Shown here: piece by piece, positions 36,598-46,044 of the stretch
Numbering within the stretch: the first letter of the stretch is position 1
Layout: every line of letters begins with the position of its first letter
Origin: Thiothrix nivea DSM 5205
GTDB lineage: Bacteria; Pseudomonadota; Gammaproteobacteria; Thiotrichales; Thiotrichaceae
Assembly: GCF_000260135.1 (NCBI RefSeq)
Contig: NZ_JH651384.1
Span: forward strand, 2,483,693 to 2,547,692
Length of the DNA stretch: 64,000 nt
Direction: 5' to 3'
Notes under the pieces: model-generated
Seen by the model: only the letters and a program-made list of their open reading frames with translations
What the model was told of the DNA's origin: nothing
Database searches by the model: none
Translations under genes and position numbers: made by a program

Positions 36598-37980
36598 TTA
36601 GCGTCCGTATTTTTTCGGGTCAACGTTGAGGGAACGCATCTTGCGGTACAGATGGGTGCGTTCCATCTGCACTTGGTCGGCCAGTTTGCTGACATTGCCA
36701 TCGACTTGCTTGAGCTGGTAGATGAGGTAATCGTGCTCAAACTGTTCGCGCGCTTGCCGCAGTGGCAGGTCGAACAGGCTTTCGGGGATGTGGCCGATTT
36801 CCTGCGAAAAGACCGGAATGCGTGTGCCCACGGCTTCTTCCGCCTCATCCAGCGACACTTCAGTGTCAGCACCCAGGATCAGCAAGCGTTGCACCAGATT
36901 GCGCAGTTCGCGGATGTTACCCGGCCAGCTATGGTTGCGCAGGAAGTTTTGCGCCGCCAGCGAAATGTGCCGGTAGGGCAGGCCATCCTGCGCGGTCAGC
37001 AGGTCAACGTAATGGTTGAGCAGTTCCGGCACGTCTTCCGGGTGTTCGCGCAGGGGCGGGATCATCAGCGGCACAACGTTCAGCAGGTAGTAGAGTTCCT
37101 CGTTGAACTTGCCGCCCTTGATGTCATCCTGCAAGTCGTGGGAAGAGGCGGCCATTAGGGTCATGTCGAGTTCCACCCATTCGCGCCCGCCCATGCGCAT
37201 GAAACGGTTTTCCTTGAGCGCATTCAGCAGGCGGGTTTGGGTATGGTTATCCAGTTCGAAAATTTCCGCCAGGAACAGCACGCCGCCATTGGCTTCGTCC
37301 AGTAGGCCGTAATGGATTTTGCTGTCGTCTTCCCTGCCAAACAGCAGGTTGTCGAGCGCATGGGAAGCCGCACGGCTGGACGACAGGGCCGCACGCACGA
37401 AAGGCCGGTTTTTGCGGTTGCCGAGGGAATGGATATAGCGGGCGAACATTTCCTTGCCCGCGCCGGGCTCACCGTACAGCAACACGCGCGTGTCGTGTTG
37501 GGCGATACGGCGTGCCTGTTCGCGCAGGCGTTGCATGGCCTGGCTACCGCCGACGGGTTCCAGTGAACCGGACATTTGCTTGCGCAGGCCACGGTTTTCC
37601 TTTTCCAGCTGGTTGGAGCGCAGTGCGTTGCTGACCGTCAGCAGCATCTTTGCCATCGACAGCGGCTTTTCAATGAAATCGTAAGCGCCCAGCTTGGTGG
37701 CTTCGACTGCGGTTTCGATAGTGCCGTGCCCTGACATCATGATGACCGGGCAGCACAGGGTATCGTTTTCACGCCATTCCTTGAGTAGGGAAATGCCATC
37801 CTGTCCTGGCATCCAGATGTCGAGCAGGATCAGGTCAGGCTTGCGGCTGCGGTGCAGTTCGCGGGCTTTGGCGGCGTTTTCGGCGGTAACGACCTTGTAG
37901 CCTTCGTCTTCCAGGATTTCGCTGACGAGTTGGCGGATATCCGGCTCGTCGTCCACTACCATGATGTATTGTGCTGTCAT
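36598..37980 (-). CDS. ntrX: NtrX-like response regulator with degenerate sigma-54 activator domain
   Basis: The 460 residues comprise a receiver domain (D10, D11, phosphorylated D54 in DLILLDIWMPG), an AAA+ domain and a C-terminal Fis-type helix-turn-helix (about 415-455). Walker A is GEPGAGKE (170-177). The GAFTGA loop that contacts sigma-54 is absent: after NLLFGREDDSK the chain goes straight to YGLLDEANGG. Walker B reads LFLAEI (235-240) where LFLDEI is expected. It therefore probably does not activate sigma-54 promoters and instead binds DNA as a phosphorylation-controlled repressor or activator. It sits 14 bp after ntrY. Confidence 0.88.
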   Translation of the reverse strand: MTAQYIMVVDDEPDIRQLVSEILEDEGYKVVTAENAAKARELHRSRKPDLILLDIWMPGQDGISLLKEWRENDTLCCPVIMMSGHGTIETAVEATKLGAYDFIEKPLSMAKMLLTVSNALRSNQLEKENRGLRKQMSGSLEPVGGSQAMQRLREQARRIAQHDTRVLLYGEPGAGKEMFARYIHSLGNRKNRPFVRAALSSSRAASHALDNLLFGREDDSKIHYGLLDEANGGVLFLAEIFELDNHTQTRLLNALKENRFMRMGGREWVELDMTLMAASSHDLQDDIKGGKFNEELYYLLNVVPLMIPPLREHPEDVPELLNHYVDLLTAQDGLPYRHISLAAQNFLRNHSWPGNIRELRNLVQRLLILGADTEVSLDEAEEAVGTRIPVFSQEIGHIPESLFDLPLRQAREQFEHDYLIYQLKQVDGNVSKLADQVQMERTHLYRKMRSLNVDPKKYGR

Positions 37981-37994
37981 ACTCCCTGCTCCTG

Positions 37995-40163
37995 TTAACT
38001 CACTGGCAACTTCACGCTGATTATAGCGCCTCCTCCATCCAGATTGCGCGCTGTCAGATGGCCGCCGTGTTCTTCCACGATTTTTTTTACGATTGCCAGC
38101 CCCAGGCCGGTTCCCTTGTGTTTGCTGGTGACGTATGGCTCGAACAGGCGTGGCAACAGTTCGGGCGGGATGCCGGGGCCGTTGTCCTTTACGTTCAGGA
38201 GGGCTTGCCTGACATCCGGGTGGAATTGGGTGCTAAGGATGACGGTAGCGTTGCTGACATGGTTTTCTTCCAGGGCTTCCAGCGCGTTTTTGATCAGGTT
38301 GACCAGTAACTGGCGGATGCGGTGAATGTCCAGTTGCAAGGGGGGAAGCTGCCCGTCCAGTTGCACCTCCAGATGCATTTGGCCTTCGTTGACGCGGTAA
38401 AGGTCAGCCACTTCCTGCACCAATGCGTTCAGGTCAACCCGTTGCAGATGCAGGTTGGGGGCGCGGGCGTATTCGCTGAAAGCATTCACCATGCCCTTGA
38501 GGTTGTCGACCTGCTGGATAATGGTGTTGGTCATGCGTTTGAGGAAACTGGCTGATTCCTCGTTGAGTTCGCCCGACAGTTTGCGGGTCAGGCGTTCGGC
38601 GGAAAGCTGGATCGGCGTCAGCGGGTTCTTGATCTCGTGCGCCAAACGGCGGGCAACTTCCCCCCAAGCGGCATCGTGTTCAGCCTGGATCAGGTCGGTG
38701 ACATCATCAAACACCAGCACGGAGCCTTGCCGGGAGGATGAGGCGGCAGGCAACGCCGCGCCCCGGCAAACCAGGATCAGCTTGCCCTCATCCGTGCTCA
38801 GGGTAATTTCGGATTGCCAGTCAGTTGAGCCAGTGGTGTCTTGCAACTGGCTCTGGGCAATGTCCAGAAACGGTTGCAGTTGCGGTACGGCGGCGCTCAG
38901 TTCCGGCAGGGTCTTGCCGGCATGTTCCAGCAGCGGCTGGCGCAGGATGTTGCTGGCGGCGGAATTGACCCGACGGATGACACCGTTTTCATCCAGTGTA
39001 ATGACGCCGGAGGTCAGGTGTTCCAACACCACATGCAGGTAATCGTGTTCCTGCTGCAACTGGCGGCGTGCCTGTTCGCGTTCGGCGCGGGCGTCGGAGA
39101 GGCGTTTGGTCATGGTGTTGAAGGAGCGCGCCAGCAGGCTGAAGTCATCGCGTTCGGAAACCGGGATTTTCTTGTCCAGATCCCCGGCGGCTACTGCCAG
39201 TGTGCCTTCCACCAGGGTGCGCACCGGTCGGGTCAGGCGGCGCGAAAACACAAATGCCGCCCACAGTGAAAACAGCGCGGTCATGACCATAATGACCAGG
39301 ATCGTCAACCGGAAGGCATTCTTGACCGCATCACGCTGGAATTCCAGGCTGCCGTATTCGCGCTGGGCGTTTTCCACACTTTCGGTCAGGCTCTTTTCCA
39401 GCTCGGCAACCGGGAATAAAGCGGTGAGGACGCCACTGTACTGATTCTGTTCACCGTAGTGGAGGCTGACCGCCACCCGCGATGACAGCTTTTCCGGCCC
39501 GTCTGTTTCCAGCTTGTAATAGTAACTGCGGGTTTGCAGCGCCCGTAACATGCTGCGGTCAGGCAGGCGCGGGATCAGGGTTTTGGTATCGGTCAGCGCC
39601 TGAGCGACCAGCCGCTGGGAGCTGTCGATCAGCAACACTTCGCTGGCGCCGGACGACAGGAAGTGTTCCAGCAGCAGGGCGATGTCGTAACTTTCCGCCC
39701 CCTGGATATTGCGTTTGAGCTGTTCCAGCGCAGCCAGGTGTTCCTGCCGACGGATGCTGAGCGCCAACTGGCTGAGGTGCAGGGCATCATCCAGCGCCTG
39801 GCCGACTTCCACCGCGAACCAGCGGTCGATGCGCGTGCCGATCAGGTTGATGGAAAACAGGGAGACGAACAATACCGGCAACAAGGTCAGGCCGAGAAAG
39901 CCGGTCATCAGCCGCAGGGTGAAACGCGAGCCAGCCTGACGGGTGCGCCACTGGTTGAAGATGCGGAACAGGTTAAACAGGATGATGACGCTCAGCAGTA
40001 CCAGCAGCACGGCGCTGGGGTAGAGCGGCCAGTCGCCATAGCGGTCAGCCTTTTCCGGGCTGAGGGTGATAAGGTTGAGGAGCGACAGCGATACCAGCAG
40101 CAGGAAAAATACCACTACCACTGGCAGCCATTGCCAAAGGCGTTTTTTCAGGGTATCGGCCAC
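37995..40163 (-). CDS. ntrY: NtrY-like membrane histidine kinase
   Basis: The 722-residue kinase has three N-terminal membrane helices (including WLPVVVVFFLLLVSLSLL and FLGLTLLPVLFVSLFSIN), a long sensor region, a fourth helix (FRLTILVIMVMTALFSLW), a HAMP domain, a PAS domain (VVLEHLTSGVITLDENG), the phospho-acceptor box RRLAHEIKNPLTPIQLSAER, and an ATPase domain with NLIKNALEAL, DNGPGIP and GTGLGLAIVKK. Such NtrY proteins have been linked to redox and nitrogen signals. It overlaps the DUF4390 gene by 16 bp. Confidence 0.92.
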   Translation of the reverse strand: MADTLKKRLWQWLPVVVVFFLLLVSLSLLNLITLSPEKADRYGDWPLYPSAVLLVLLSVIILFNLFRIFNQWRTRQAGSRFTLRLMTGFLGLTLLPVLFVSLFSINLIGTRIDRWFAVEVGQALDDALHLSQLALSIRRQEHLAALEQLKRNIQGAESYDIALLLEHFLSSGASEVLLIDSSQRLVAQALTDTKTLIPRLPDRSMLRALQTRSYYYKLETDGPEKLSSRVAVSLHYGEQNQYSGVLTALFPVAELEKSLTESVENAQREYGSLEFQRDAVKNAFRLTILVIMVMTALFSLWAAFVFSRRLTRPVRTLVEGTLAVAAGDLDKKIPVSERDDFSLLARSFNTMTKRLSDARAEREQARRQLQQEHDYLHVVLEHLTSGVITLDENGVIRRVNSAASNILRQPLLEHAGKTLPELSAAVPQLQPFLDIAQSQLQDTTGSTDWQSEITLSTDEGKLILVCRGAALPAASSSRQGSVLVFDDVTDLIQAEHDAAWGEVARRLAHEIKNPLTPIQLSAERLTRKLSGELNEESASFLKRMTNTIIQQVDNLKGMVNAFSEYARAPNLHLQRVDLNALVQEVADLYRVNEGQMHLEVQLDGQLPPLQLDIHRIRQLLVNLIKNALEALEENHVSNATVILSTQFHPDVRQALLNVKDNGPGIPPELLPRLFEPYVTSKHKGTGLGLAIVKKIVEEHGGHLTARNLDGGGAIISVKLPVS

Positions 40164-40726
40164 AACACTCCATCACTGTGCAGTGAATAGCGGTCAGTAA
40201 ACATTTCCTGCAACTTGAGGGGCAGTTTCAGGGATTTGGCGCTCAGTTTCGCAGTGACAAAAATGGACGCATCGTTATGGTAGGCCGTTTCCGGTAGTTT
40301 CGGCAAACGGTAATCCGTCAGGGTTCCCAGTTGTTCCAGCGCAGCGGGCAGATTAGGAAGGTTCCAGTTTTCGCCGGTATCCTTCCTCACCACCTGATAC
40401 TGCTTGCTCAAGGGCTGGTATTGCAGCTCGCTGCGTACCGTCACCAGTTGCTTTTGGCTATTCCACCACCAGGTGTTGTGCCACTCAAGGGTGAAGCGGA
40501 TTTCGTTTTCCAGCGTCAGGCCATTGAGCAGGCCCTCGCGCAGGTAATCGGTCAACTGGTAGTCCAGTTTGAGGTTGTTCACCAACGCTTTGGACGGGTT
40601 GAGGTTGCGGATGGAAAATTCACTGAAACGGATGCCATTATCCGCTGCCACCGCTTGCCCCAGCAGACAGACCAGCCCCACCAATAATGAAAAGGAATAT
40701 GCCCGGAAAATTTTTGCTGTTATCAC
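40148..40726 (-). CDS. DUF4390 family exported protein
   Basis: The 192 residues have a signal peptide (AYSFSLLVGLVCLLGQAVA) and a beta-rich mature part with GLTLENEIRFTLEWHNTWWW, DTGENWNLPNLPAALEQLG and ITAKLSAKSLKLPLKLQEMF-like spacing (sequence: FVTAKLSAKSLKLPLKLQ). This fits DUF4390, which regularly sits between rsmB and ntrY in Gammaproteobacteria and may help NtrY sense the envelope. Function is unknown. It lies 12 bp after rsmB and overlaps ntrY. Confidence 0.82.
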   Translation of the reverse strand: MITAKIFRAYSFSLLVGLVCLLGQAVAADNGIRFSEFSIRNLNPSKALVNNLKLDYQLTDYLREGLLNGLTLENEIRFTLEWHNTWWWNSQKQLVTVRSELQYQPLSKQYQVVRKDTGENWNLPNLPAALEQLGTLTDYRLPKLPETAYHNDASIFVTAKLSAKSLKLPLKLQEMFTDRYSLHSDGVLWPIP

Positions 40727-40738
40727 TGTTGGTTAGTC

Positions 40739-42037
40739 CTACACCACTTTGTGCAGTAATGCGTAATAGAAGCCGTCCATGCCTTGTTCACCGGGCAGGA
40801 TTTGCCGCCCAATGGCCAGTGTATGCCCCCACCCGGCCTCAATCGGCAGGTGTCTGGCATCGGCTTGTTTGCCCAAAAAGGTTTCCACCTGACGGATATT
40901 TTCCTCCGGCAGGATCGAGCACGTTACATACAACAGTTTCCCCCCCGGGCGCAAGCTTGGCCATAAATTATTCAGCAAATGTGCCTGTTCCTGTTGCAAG
41001 GCTGCGATGTCGCTATCCCGCCGCAACACCTTGATGTCAGGGTGTCGGCGGATAACGCCGGTGGCTGAACAGGGGGCGTCCAGCAGGATTCGGTCAAATG
41101 GCTGGCCGTCCCACCATGCCGTGAGTTCACCGGCATCAGCGGCGACCACCCTGGCTTGCAAATGCAGGCGGGAAAGGTTTTCCGTCACCCGGCGCAGGCG
41201 TGTTTCGCTGCTGTCGATGGCGGTGAGGTGTAAATCCGTCGTGGTTTCCAGTAAATGGCTAGTTTTACCGCCGGGGGCGGCGCAGGCGTCGAGCACATGC
41301 ATTCCTGGCTGGCAATCCAGCAAGCCTGCGGCCAGTTGCGCGGCGGCGTCCTGCACGGAAACTGTGCCTTCGTGGAAGCCGGGTAGTTGCTCGACGCCGA
41401 CCGGGGTTTGCAGGTTCAGGGCACTGGCCACCGTCTCCACCGTCTCGGCGGCGATACCGGCGGCGCGTAGTATTTGCCAGTAGGTTGCGGTGCTTTGTTG
41501 GCGCTGGTTGACGCGCAGGGTCATGGGTGGGTGGGCATTGCTGGCGGCGAGGATGTTTTCCCACGCATCCGGCCATGCTTGGCGGATACGCGCCAGCAGC
41601 CAGTCGGGGAAGGCATGGCAAGCGACGGGTTGCGTATCCACCTGCGCCAGTATGCTTGCCTGACGGCGGATAAAGCCGCGCAGGACACCGTTGACCAGCC
41701 CGCCTGCCCAGGCTTTTTTTAGCTTTTTTGCGGCTGCAACGGTTTCATTGACAGCGGCGTGATCAGGGGTACGTTGGTAAAGCAGTTGGTAGAGGCCGAT
41801 GCGTAACAGGCATTCCACATCCTTGTCGGCTTTTTTCAGCGGCTTGGTCAGCAGGATGGCGAGAATGGCGCTGAGACGTTCGTGCCAGCGCAATGCGCCG
41901 AAACACAGGTCGCGTAGCAGTGCCTGATCCTGGCTGCTGAGGCTGGTGGCGGTGTAGTTTTGCAATACCTCGGTGAGGGACTCGCCGTCGTAGATGACCC
42001 GTTGCAGGCAGCGGGCGGCAGTGGCGCGGGTGCTCAA
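40739..42037 (-). CDS. rsmB: 16S rRNA (cytosine-967-C5)-methyltransferase
   Basis: The 432 residues have the N-terminal NusB-like domain (TRATAARCLQRVIYDGESL onwards) and the methyltransferase domain with DACAAPGGKTSHLLE, LLDAPCSATGVIRRHPD and YVTCSILPEEN, which contain the two catalytic cysteines. The start is TTG at 42037, overlapping the fmt stop as TTGA; no ATG start is available at the expected place. A palindromic repeat abuts this start and may have replaced the original junction. Confidence 0.93.
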   Translation of the reverse strand: MSTRATAARCLQRVIYDGESLTEVLQNYTATSLSSQDQALLRDLCFGALRWHERLSAILAILLTKPLKKADKDVECLLRIGLYQLLYQRTPDHAAVNETVAAAKKLKKAWAGGLVNGVLRGFIRRQASILAQVDTQPVACHAFPDWLLARIRQAWPDAWENILAASNAHPPMTLRVNQRQQSTATYWQILRAAGIAAETVETVASALNLQTPVGVEQLPGFHEGTVSVQDAAAQLAAGLLDCQPGMHVLDACAAPGGKTSHLLETTTDLHLTAIDSSETRLRRVTENLSRLHLQARVVAADAGELTAWWDGQPFDRILLDAPCSATGVIRRHPDIKVLRRDSDIAALQQEQAHLLNNLWPSLRPGGKLLYVTCSILPEENIRQVETFLGKQADARHLPIEAGWGHTLAIGRQILPGEQGMDGFYYALLHKVV

Positions 42038-43113
42038 GGGGCGTTACCCCCCGACCCTTCCCCTGCAAGGGGGGAGGGGAGAAAAGAGACGCCCAACAGG
42101 GAGCGGCCATTGAGGAATTGTTCGGCGCTGAGGCGTTTGCCGCCGGGCAGTTGCAGGCTGAGGATACGCACAACGCCATCGCCAGTGGCAATGTCGATGC
42201 CTTCCCGGCTTTCGGCAATCACCGTGCCGGGGGATGAAGAAACCCCTCCCGGTCTTTCCTTATCAAGGGAGGAGCCGGGCCGGACTCCGCCTTCTTGTCC
42301 CTCCCCTGAAAAGGGGAGGTTAGGAGGGGTTTCTTTTACGCACGAAGCAAACAACCGCAATGGCTTCCCATCGTACAGCGTGTAAGCCGTCGGCCAAGCG
42401 TCAAACGCGCGGATGGTGCGGTCAAGCACTGATGCCGGTTGTGTCCAGTCGATTTCAGCCTCCGCCTTGTTGAGCTTGTGGGCGTAATTGGCCAGCGCGT
42501 CATCCTGCGGCTCGGGTTGCAGCTTGCCAGCGCACAGCAAGTCCAGCGTGTGCAACAGCGCTTCCGCGCCCATCGCCGCCAGTTTGTCGTGGATGCTTTG
42601 CCCGCCATCCTGCGCGGTGATCGGGCACACGGCTTTGTAGAGCATGTCGCCGGTATCCAACCCCGCCGCCATCTGCATGATGGTCACACCGGTATCGCGG
42701 TCACCTGTCTGGATGGCGCGCTGGATTGGGGCAGCCCCACGCCAGCGCGGCAGCAGCGAGCCGTGGATGTTGAGGCAACCATAACGTGGGATGTCCAATA
42801 CCGCCTGCGGCAGGATCAGGCCGTAAGCGGCGACAATCATCACGTCGGGGGCGTAAGCGCGTAGTTTGTCCTGTTCCTCGGCGGGTTTCAGCGATAAGGG
42901 TTGTTCGACGGGAATGCCCGCTTCCACCGCGACCTGCTTGACCGGGCCGAACGACAGCTTGCGCCCGCGCCCGGATGGCCGGTCAGGTTGGCAGTATACC
43001 GCCACCACCTGATGGTGGGAGGCCAGCAGGGCTTGCAGGGCAGGGACGGCAAAATCAGGCGTACCGGCATAAACAATTTTCAACGCTGGTGCGGGTTCTG
43101 CGCTGGAATTCAT
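42034..43113 (-). CDS. fmt: Methionyl-tRNA formyltransferase carrying repeat-derived insertions
   Basis: Fmt formylates initiator Met-tRNA. The 359-residue protein has [31 protein letters not shown] and [23 protein letters not shown] at 43113 overlaps the def stop as ATGA. Two parts are foreign. About residues 260-291 ([16 protein letters not shown] to GGVSS) are encoded by a 95-bp palindromic repeat inside the C-terminal domain, between RLFAS and GTVIAES. The last residues ([16 protein letters not shown]) come from a second repeat. Apart from these, family features are intact, so the enzyme is probably active. Confidence 0.93.
   Translation of the reverse strand: MNSSAEPAPALKIVYAGTPDFAVPALQALLASHHQVVAVYCQPDRPSGRGRKLSFGPVKQVAVEAGIPVEQPLSLKPAEEQDKLRAYAPDVMIVAAYGLILPQAVLDIPRYGCLNIHGSLLPRWRGAAPIQRAIQTGDRDTGVTIMQMAAGLDTGDMLYKAVCPITAQDGGQSIHDKLAAMGAEALLHTLDLLCAGKLQPEPQDDALANYAHKLNKAEAEIDWTQPASVLDRTIRAFDAWPTAYTLYDGKPLRLFASCVKETPPNLPFSGEGQEGGVRPGSSLDKERPGGVSSSPGTVIAESREGIDIATGDGVVRILSLQLPGGKRLSAEQFLNGRSLLGVSFLPSPLAGEGSGGNAP
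42039..42094. repeat. Palindromic repeat at the fmt/rsmB junction
   Basis: Outer arms GGGCGT (42039-42044) and ACGCCC (42089-42094) enclose an inner hairpin CCCTTCCCCTGCAAGGGGGG. It is translated as the last part of Fmt and ends 2 bp from the rsmB start codon. Similar C-rich/G-rich hairpins lie inside fmt and at 59366-59390. Confidence 0.65.
42239..42333. repeat. 95-bp palindromic repeat inserted in frame in fmt
   Basis: Perfect outer arms GAAACCCCTCC (42239-42249) and GGAGGGGTTTC (42323-42333) enclose smaller hairpins, such as CTCCCCTGAAAAGGGGAG near 42300-42318. The frame is open across the repeat on the minus strand, adding about 32 residues to Fmt. It has the look of a mobile REP-like element. 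Confidence 0.75.
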
Positions 43114-43640
43114 GCCGTTGCTGCCCGCGTGGCGCGTTTGGCATGTTCCTTTTCCCATTTCTGCACCACTTTGCGGGCGCGTTGCTGTTTGAGAGTGGAA
43201 AGGTAATCGACGAACAGCTTGCCTTCCAGGTGATCCATTTCATGCTGGATGCAAATGGCCAGCAACCCGTCGGCGTCGCGTTCGAACACGTTGCCGTCAC
43301 GGTCAAGGGCGCGCACCCGGATGCGTTCGGCGCGGGTGACCTTTTCGTAGAAATCGGGTACGGAGAGGCAGCCTTCCTCATGCTCGATGCTGCCTTCCTT
43401 GCTGAGGATTTCCGGGTTAATCAGGCACAGTGGCTCGGTTTTGTCCTCGGAAACGTCAATGGTGATGATGCGCTGGTGGACATTAACCTGGGTAGCAGCC
43501 AAGCCGATGCCTTTGTTGGCGTACATGGTTGCAAACATGTCTTCCACAATCTGGCGGGTAGCGGTGTTGACTTCGCCTACCGGGGCGGCTTTTTTGCGTA
43601 AACGCGGGTCTGGGTGATGTAAAATCTCAAGCTGTGCCAT
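43110..43640 (-). CDS. def: Peptide deformylase
   Basis: The 176-residue metalloenzyme removes the N-terminal formyl group from new proteins. All three motifs are seen: [18 protein letters not shown] (cysteine ligand) and [12 protein letters not shown] (HExxH). It is first in the def-fmt-rsmB operon, divergent from the LysM lipoprotein gene. Confidence 0.97.
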   Translation of the reverse strand: MAQLEILHHPDPRLRKKAAPVGEVNTATRQIVEDMFATMYANKGIGLAATQVNVHQRIITIDVSEDKTEPLCLINPEILSKEGSIEHEEGCLSVPDFYEKVTRAERIRVRALDRDGNVFERDADGLLAICIQHEMDHLEGKLFVDYLSTLKQQRARKVVQKWEKEHAKRATRAATA

Positions 43641-43733
43641 TGTAAATACCGAAAATCTAAAAGTTCTGAATGCTTTGCAGGCTATCGTTTATTATACCCC
43701 GTACATCCAACACATAAGAATCACAAGGATACC

Positions 43734-44855
43734 ATGATGCGGCATTCTTCCATTGTTTTCATGAAAACCCTATGCCTTGGCCTGGCGTCTGCGGTTGCCC
43801 TGAGTGCTTGTGGCACACCAGTAAAGCCCAACCCGCAGCCTGTCAGCAACCATTATGACAATTACTATGGGCAGCCTTCCACGCAATCAAGGGATGTCTT
43901 TGATTATGGTGGGGTGGTGGTCAACCCGTCGGCTCCGCGTACCTATGTGGTGAAAAAAGGCGATACCCTGTGGGGCATCGCCCGCAAATTCCTTAATACC
44001 CCGTGGTACTGGCCGGAGGTTTGGGACAAGAACCAAAGCATACGCAACCCGCACCGGATTTTCCCCGGCGATGTGCTGACGCTGGATTATGCGCAAGGGG
44101 GGGGCAACAAGCTGATGCCGCGCATCCGTATCGACCGGCGCGGAGAGGGCGACCCGATTGCTTCCCTGACGCCTTACCTGATCTGGCCACGGGTGCTGGA
44201 TGAAGCCACCATCAAGAATTCGCCTTACATCCTGGCATCACAGGATGACCACGCGCTGATCACCGAAGGCGAAACCATTTACGTGAACAACCTGCGTAAT
44301 TCACAGCCTGGAACGCGCTGCGCCATCTTCCACCCCAACAAACCACTGCATGACACCCGTACCGGGCAGTTGCTGGGCTACGAAGTCACCTATGGCGGTT
44401 ATAGCCGGGTGGAACGCATCGGCAATCCGGCCACCGCCACGGTGCTGGACGCCAAGCGGGAAATCCGCAAGGGCGACCGCTTGCTGTTGCCAGTGGATGA
44501 AACCGCCAACCTGAGCGGCAAGGTGTTCCATGCGCCCAGCTTCAAGGTGCGCGGTGACATCATTTCGCTGTTTGATGCGGAATACATCAGCGGCAACCAC
44601 ATGATTGCCGCCATTAACAAAGGGCGGCGTGACCGCATTGAGGTCGGCCATACCCTCGGTGTCTACACGCAAGGCAAGTATGTGGTGGATACGGTGGAAT
44701 CCTGCAACAGCAAGACTGGCGCGGTGTGCAGCCAGTTACCGCCGGAAAAGGTCGCCAATCTGGTGGTCTACAAGGTAACCGACCGGGTCAGCTATGGCCT
44801 GATCATGGATGCTACCCGTGAAGTGAAGGATGGGGATAAAATCGGTAATCCATAA
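43734..44855 (+). CDS. LysM-domain lipoprotein
   Basis: The 373 residues start with a lipoprotein signal (lipobox ALSACGTP). A LysM peptidoglycan-binding module follows (YVVKKGDTLWGIARKFL, then NRIF-type HRIFPGDVLTL). The rest (about 130-373) is a beta-rich domain with repeated short strands (VRKGDRLLLPVDE-like: IRKGDRLLLPVDE; HTLGVYTQGKYV). It is the family regularly found next to dprA and opposite def. A cell-wall anchoring or remodelling role is likely. AAGGA precedes ATG at 43734; ATG at 43761 is an alternative that keeps the lipobox. Confidence 0.9.
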   Translation: MMRHSSIVFMKTLCLGLASAVALSACGTPVKPNPQPVSNHYDNYYGQPSTQSRDVFDYGGVVVNPSAPRTYVVKKGDTLWGIARKFLNTPWYWPEVWDKNQSIRNPHRIFPGDVLTLDYAQGGGNKLMPRIRIDRRGEGDPIASLTPYLIWPRVLDEATIKNSPYILASQDDHALITEGETIYVNNLRNSQPGTRCAIFHPNKPLHDTRTGQLLGYEVTYGGYSRVERIGNPATATVLDAKREIRKGDRLLLPVDETANLSGKVFHAPSFKVRGDIISLFDAEYISGNHMIAAINKGRRDRIEVGHTLGVYTQGKYVVDTVESCNSKTGAVCSQLPPEKVANLVVYKVTDRVSYGLIMDATREVKDGDKIGNP

Positions 44856-44874
44856 TTGCCCGTTTCCACACGCC

Positions 44875-46044
44875 ATGACTATCAACCTATCTGACGAAGA
44901 ACTGCGCGCCCGCCTGCATTTCTGGCGCGCCAAAGGCATCGGCCCCGGCAGTATGCGCCGTATCGTCGAGCATTTCGGTGGTGCTGCCGCCGCGTTGGCG
45001 GTATCTGACAATGCCTTGCTGGAAGCAGGGCTGAAGCGCGAAGGCATTGCCGCCTACCGGGAAACGCCCGCCAATGCCGCCGAGCCTGACTGGCGCTGGC
45101 TGGAGGCTGCCGATCAGCATTACATCCTGGTGCCGGAAGACAGCCGTTACCCCAACCTGCTCAAGCGTATCCGTACCGCGCCGCCGCTGCTGTTCGCCCT
45201 CGGCAACCCGGAGTTGCTCAACGACCCGCAAATCGCCATGGTCGGCAGCCGCAACCCTACCCAGGGCGGCAAGGAAAACGCGCGTGCTTTCGCCGCCCAT
45301 TTCGCCGCCAACGGCCTGACCGTCACCAGCGGACTGGCGGTCGGGATCGATGCCCACAGCCATGAAGCCGCGTTGGAAGCGGGTGGCCAAACCATCGCCG
45401 TAGTTGGTAATGGCCTTGACATCATCTACCCATTACGTAACCGCAAGCTGGCGGAACGCATCGCCGCGCAGGGCTGTATCGTTTCCGAATTCCCCATCGG
45501 CATCCAGGCGCACCCGCAGCATTTCCCGCGCCGTAACCGCATCATCAGTGGCATGAGTTTCGGTGTGCTGATTGTGGAAGCCGCCCTGCAAAGCGGTACA
45601 CTGGTCACCGCACGCCACGCGATGGAGCAAGGGCGGGAAGTGTTCGCCATCCCCGGTTCCATCCACAACCCGCTGGCGCGTGGCTGCCACCACCTGATCC
45701 GCCAGGGAGCCAAGCTGGTGGAAACCGCCAATGACGTGCTGGAAGAAATCGCCCCGCAACTGAATGTCTGGTTGCAGCAGGATAAAGCCGCCACATCCAC
45801 CCAGGGGCAACTGGCGCTGACCGGCGTTAATGACGTGCAACCCATTGATACCTTTGATCCGGAATATGCGCAAGTGCTTGATGCGCTGGGCTACGAACCG
45901 CTACCGATAGACCGGATTATCCTGAATACAGGCTTGACCGCCGAGGAAGTTTCATCCATTCTGCTTATGCTGGAACTTCACGGCCTGGTGGCGGCGTGTG
46001 GTGGTGGGCACTACATGCGGCTGGGTTCAGGAAATGGAAACTGA
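44875..46044 (+). CDS. dprA: DNA-processing protein DprA
   Basis: DprA protects incoming single-stranded DNA and loads RecA during transformation. The 389-residue protein has an N-terminal SAM-like part, the Rossmann-fold core with MVGSRNPTQGGKENARAFA, SGLAVGIDAHSHEAAL, FPRRNRIISGMSFGVLIVEA and VFAIPGSIHNPLARGCHHLI, and a C-terminal winged helix (GLTAEEVSSILLMLELHGLV). ATG at 44875 is the sensible start; the frame is open earlier but overlaps the LysM gene. Confidence 0.95.
   Translation: MTINLSDEELRARLHFWRAKGIGPGSMRRIVEHFGGAAAALAVSDNALLEAGLKREGIAAYRETPANAAEPDWRWLEAADQHYILVPEDSRYPNLLKRIRTAPPLLFALGNPELLNDPQIAMVGSRNPTQGGKENARAFAAHFAANGLTVTSGLAVGIDAHSHEAALEAGGQTIAVVGNGLDIIYPLRNRKLAERIAAQGCIVSEFPIGIQAHPQHFPRRNRIISGMSFGVLIVEAALQSGTLVTARHAMEQGREVFAIPGSIHNPLARGCHHLIRQGAKLVETANDVLEEIAPQLNVWLQQDKAATSTQGQLALTGVNDVQPIDTFDPEYAQVLDALGYEPLPIDRIILNTGLTAEEVSSILLMLELHGLVAACGGGHYMRLGSGNGN

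Noticed and set aside
35941-37158. Open frame of 405 codons on the plus strand
   Set aside because: It is antisense to trkA and the ntrX-like gene and crosses their boundary; its length comes from the codon bias of the real genes.
42239-42333. Sequencing error or frameshift in fmt
   Set aside because: The frame is continuous through the insert and normal Fmt sequence resumes in frame at GTVIAES; the palindromic arms explain the extra residues.
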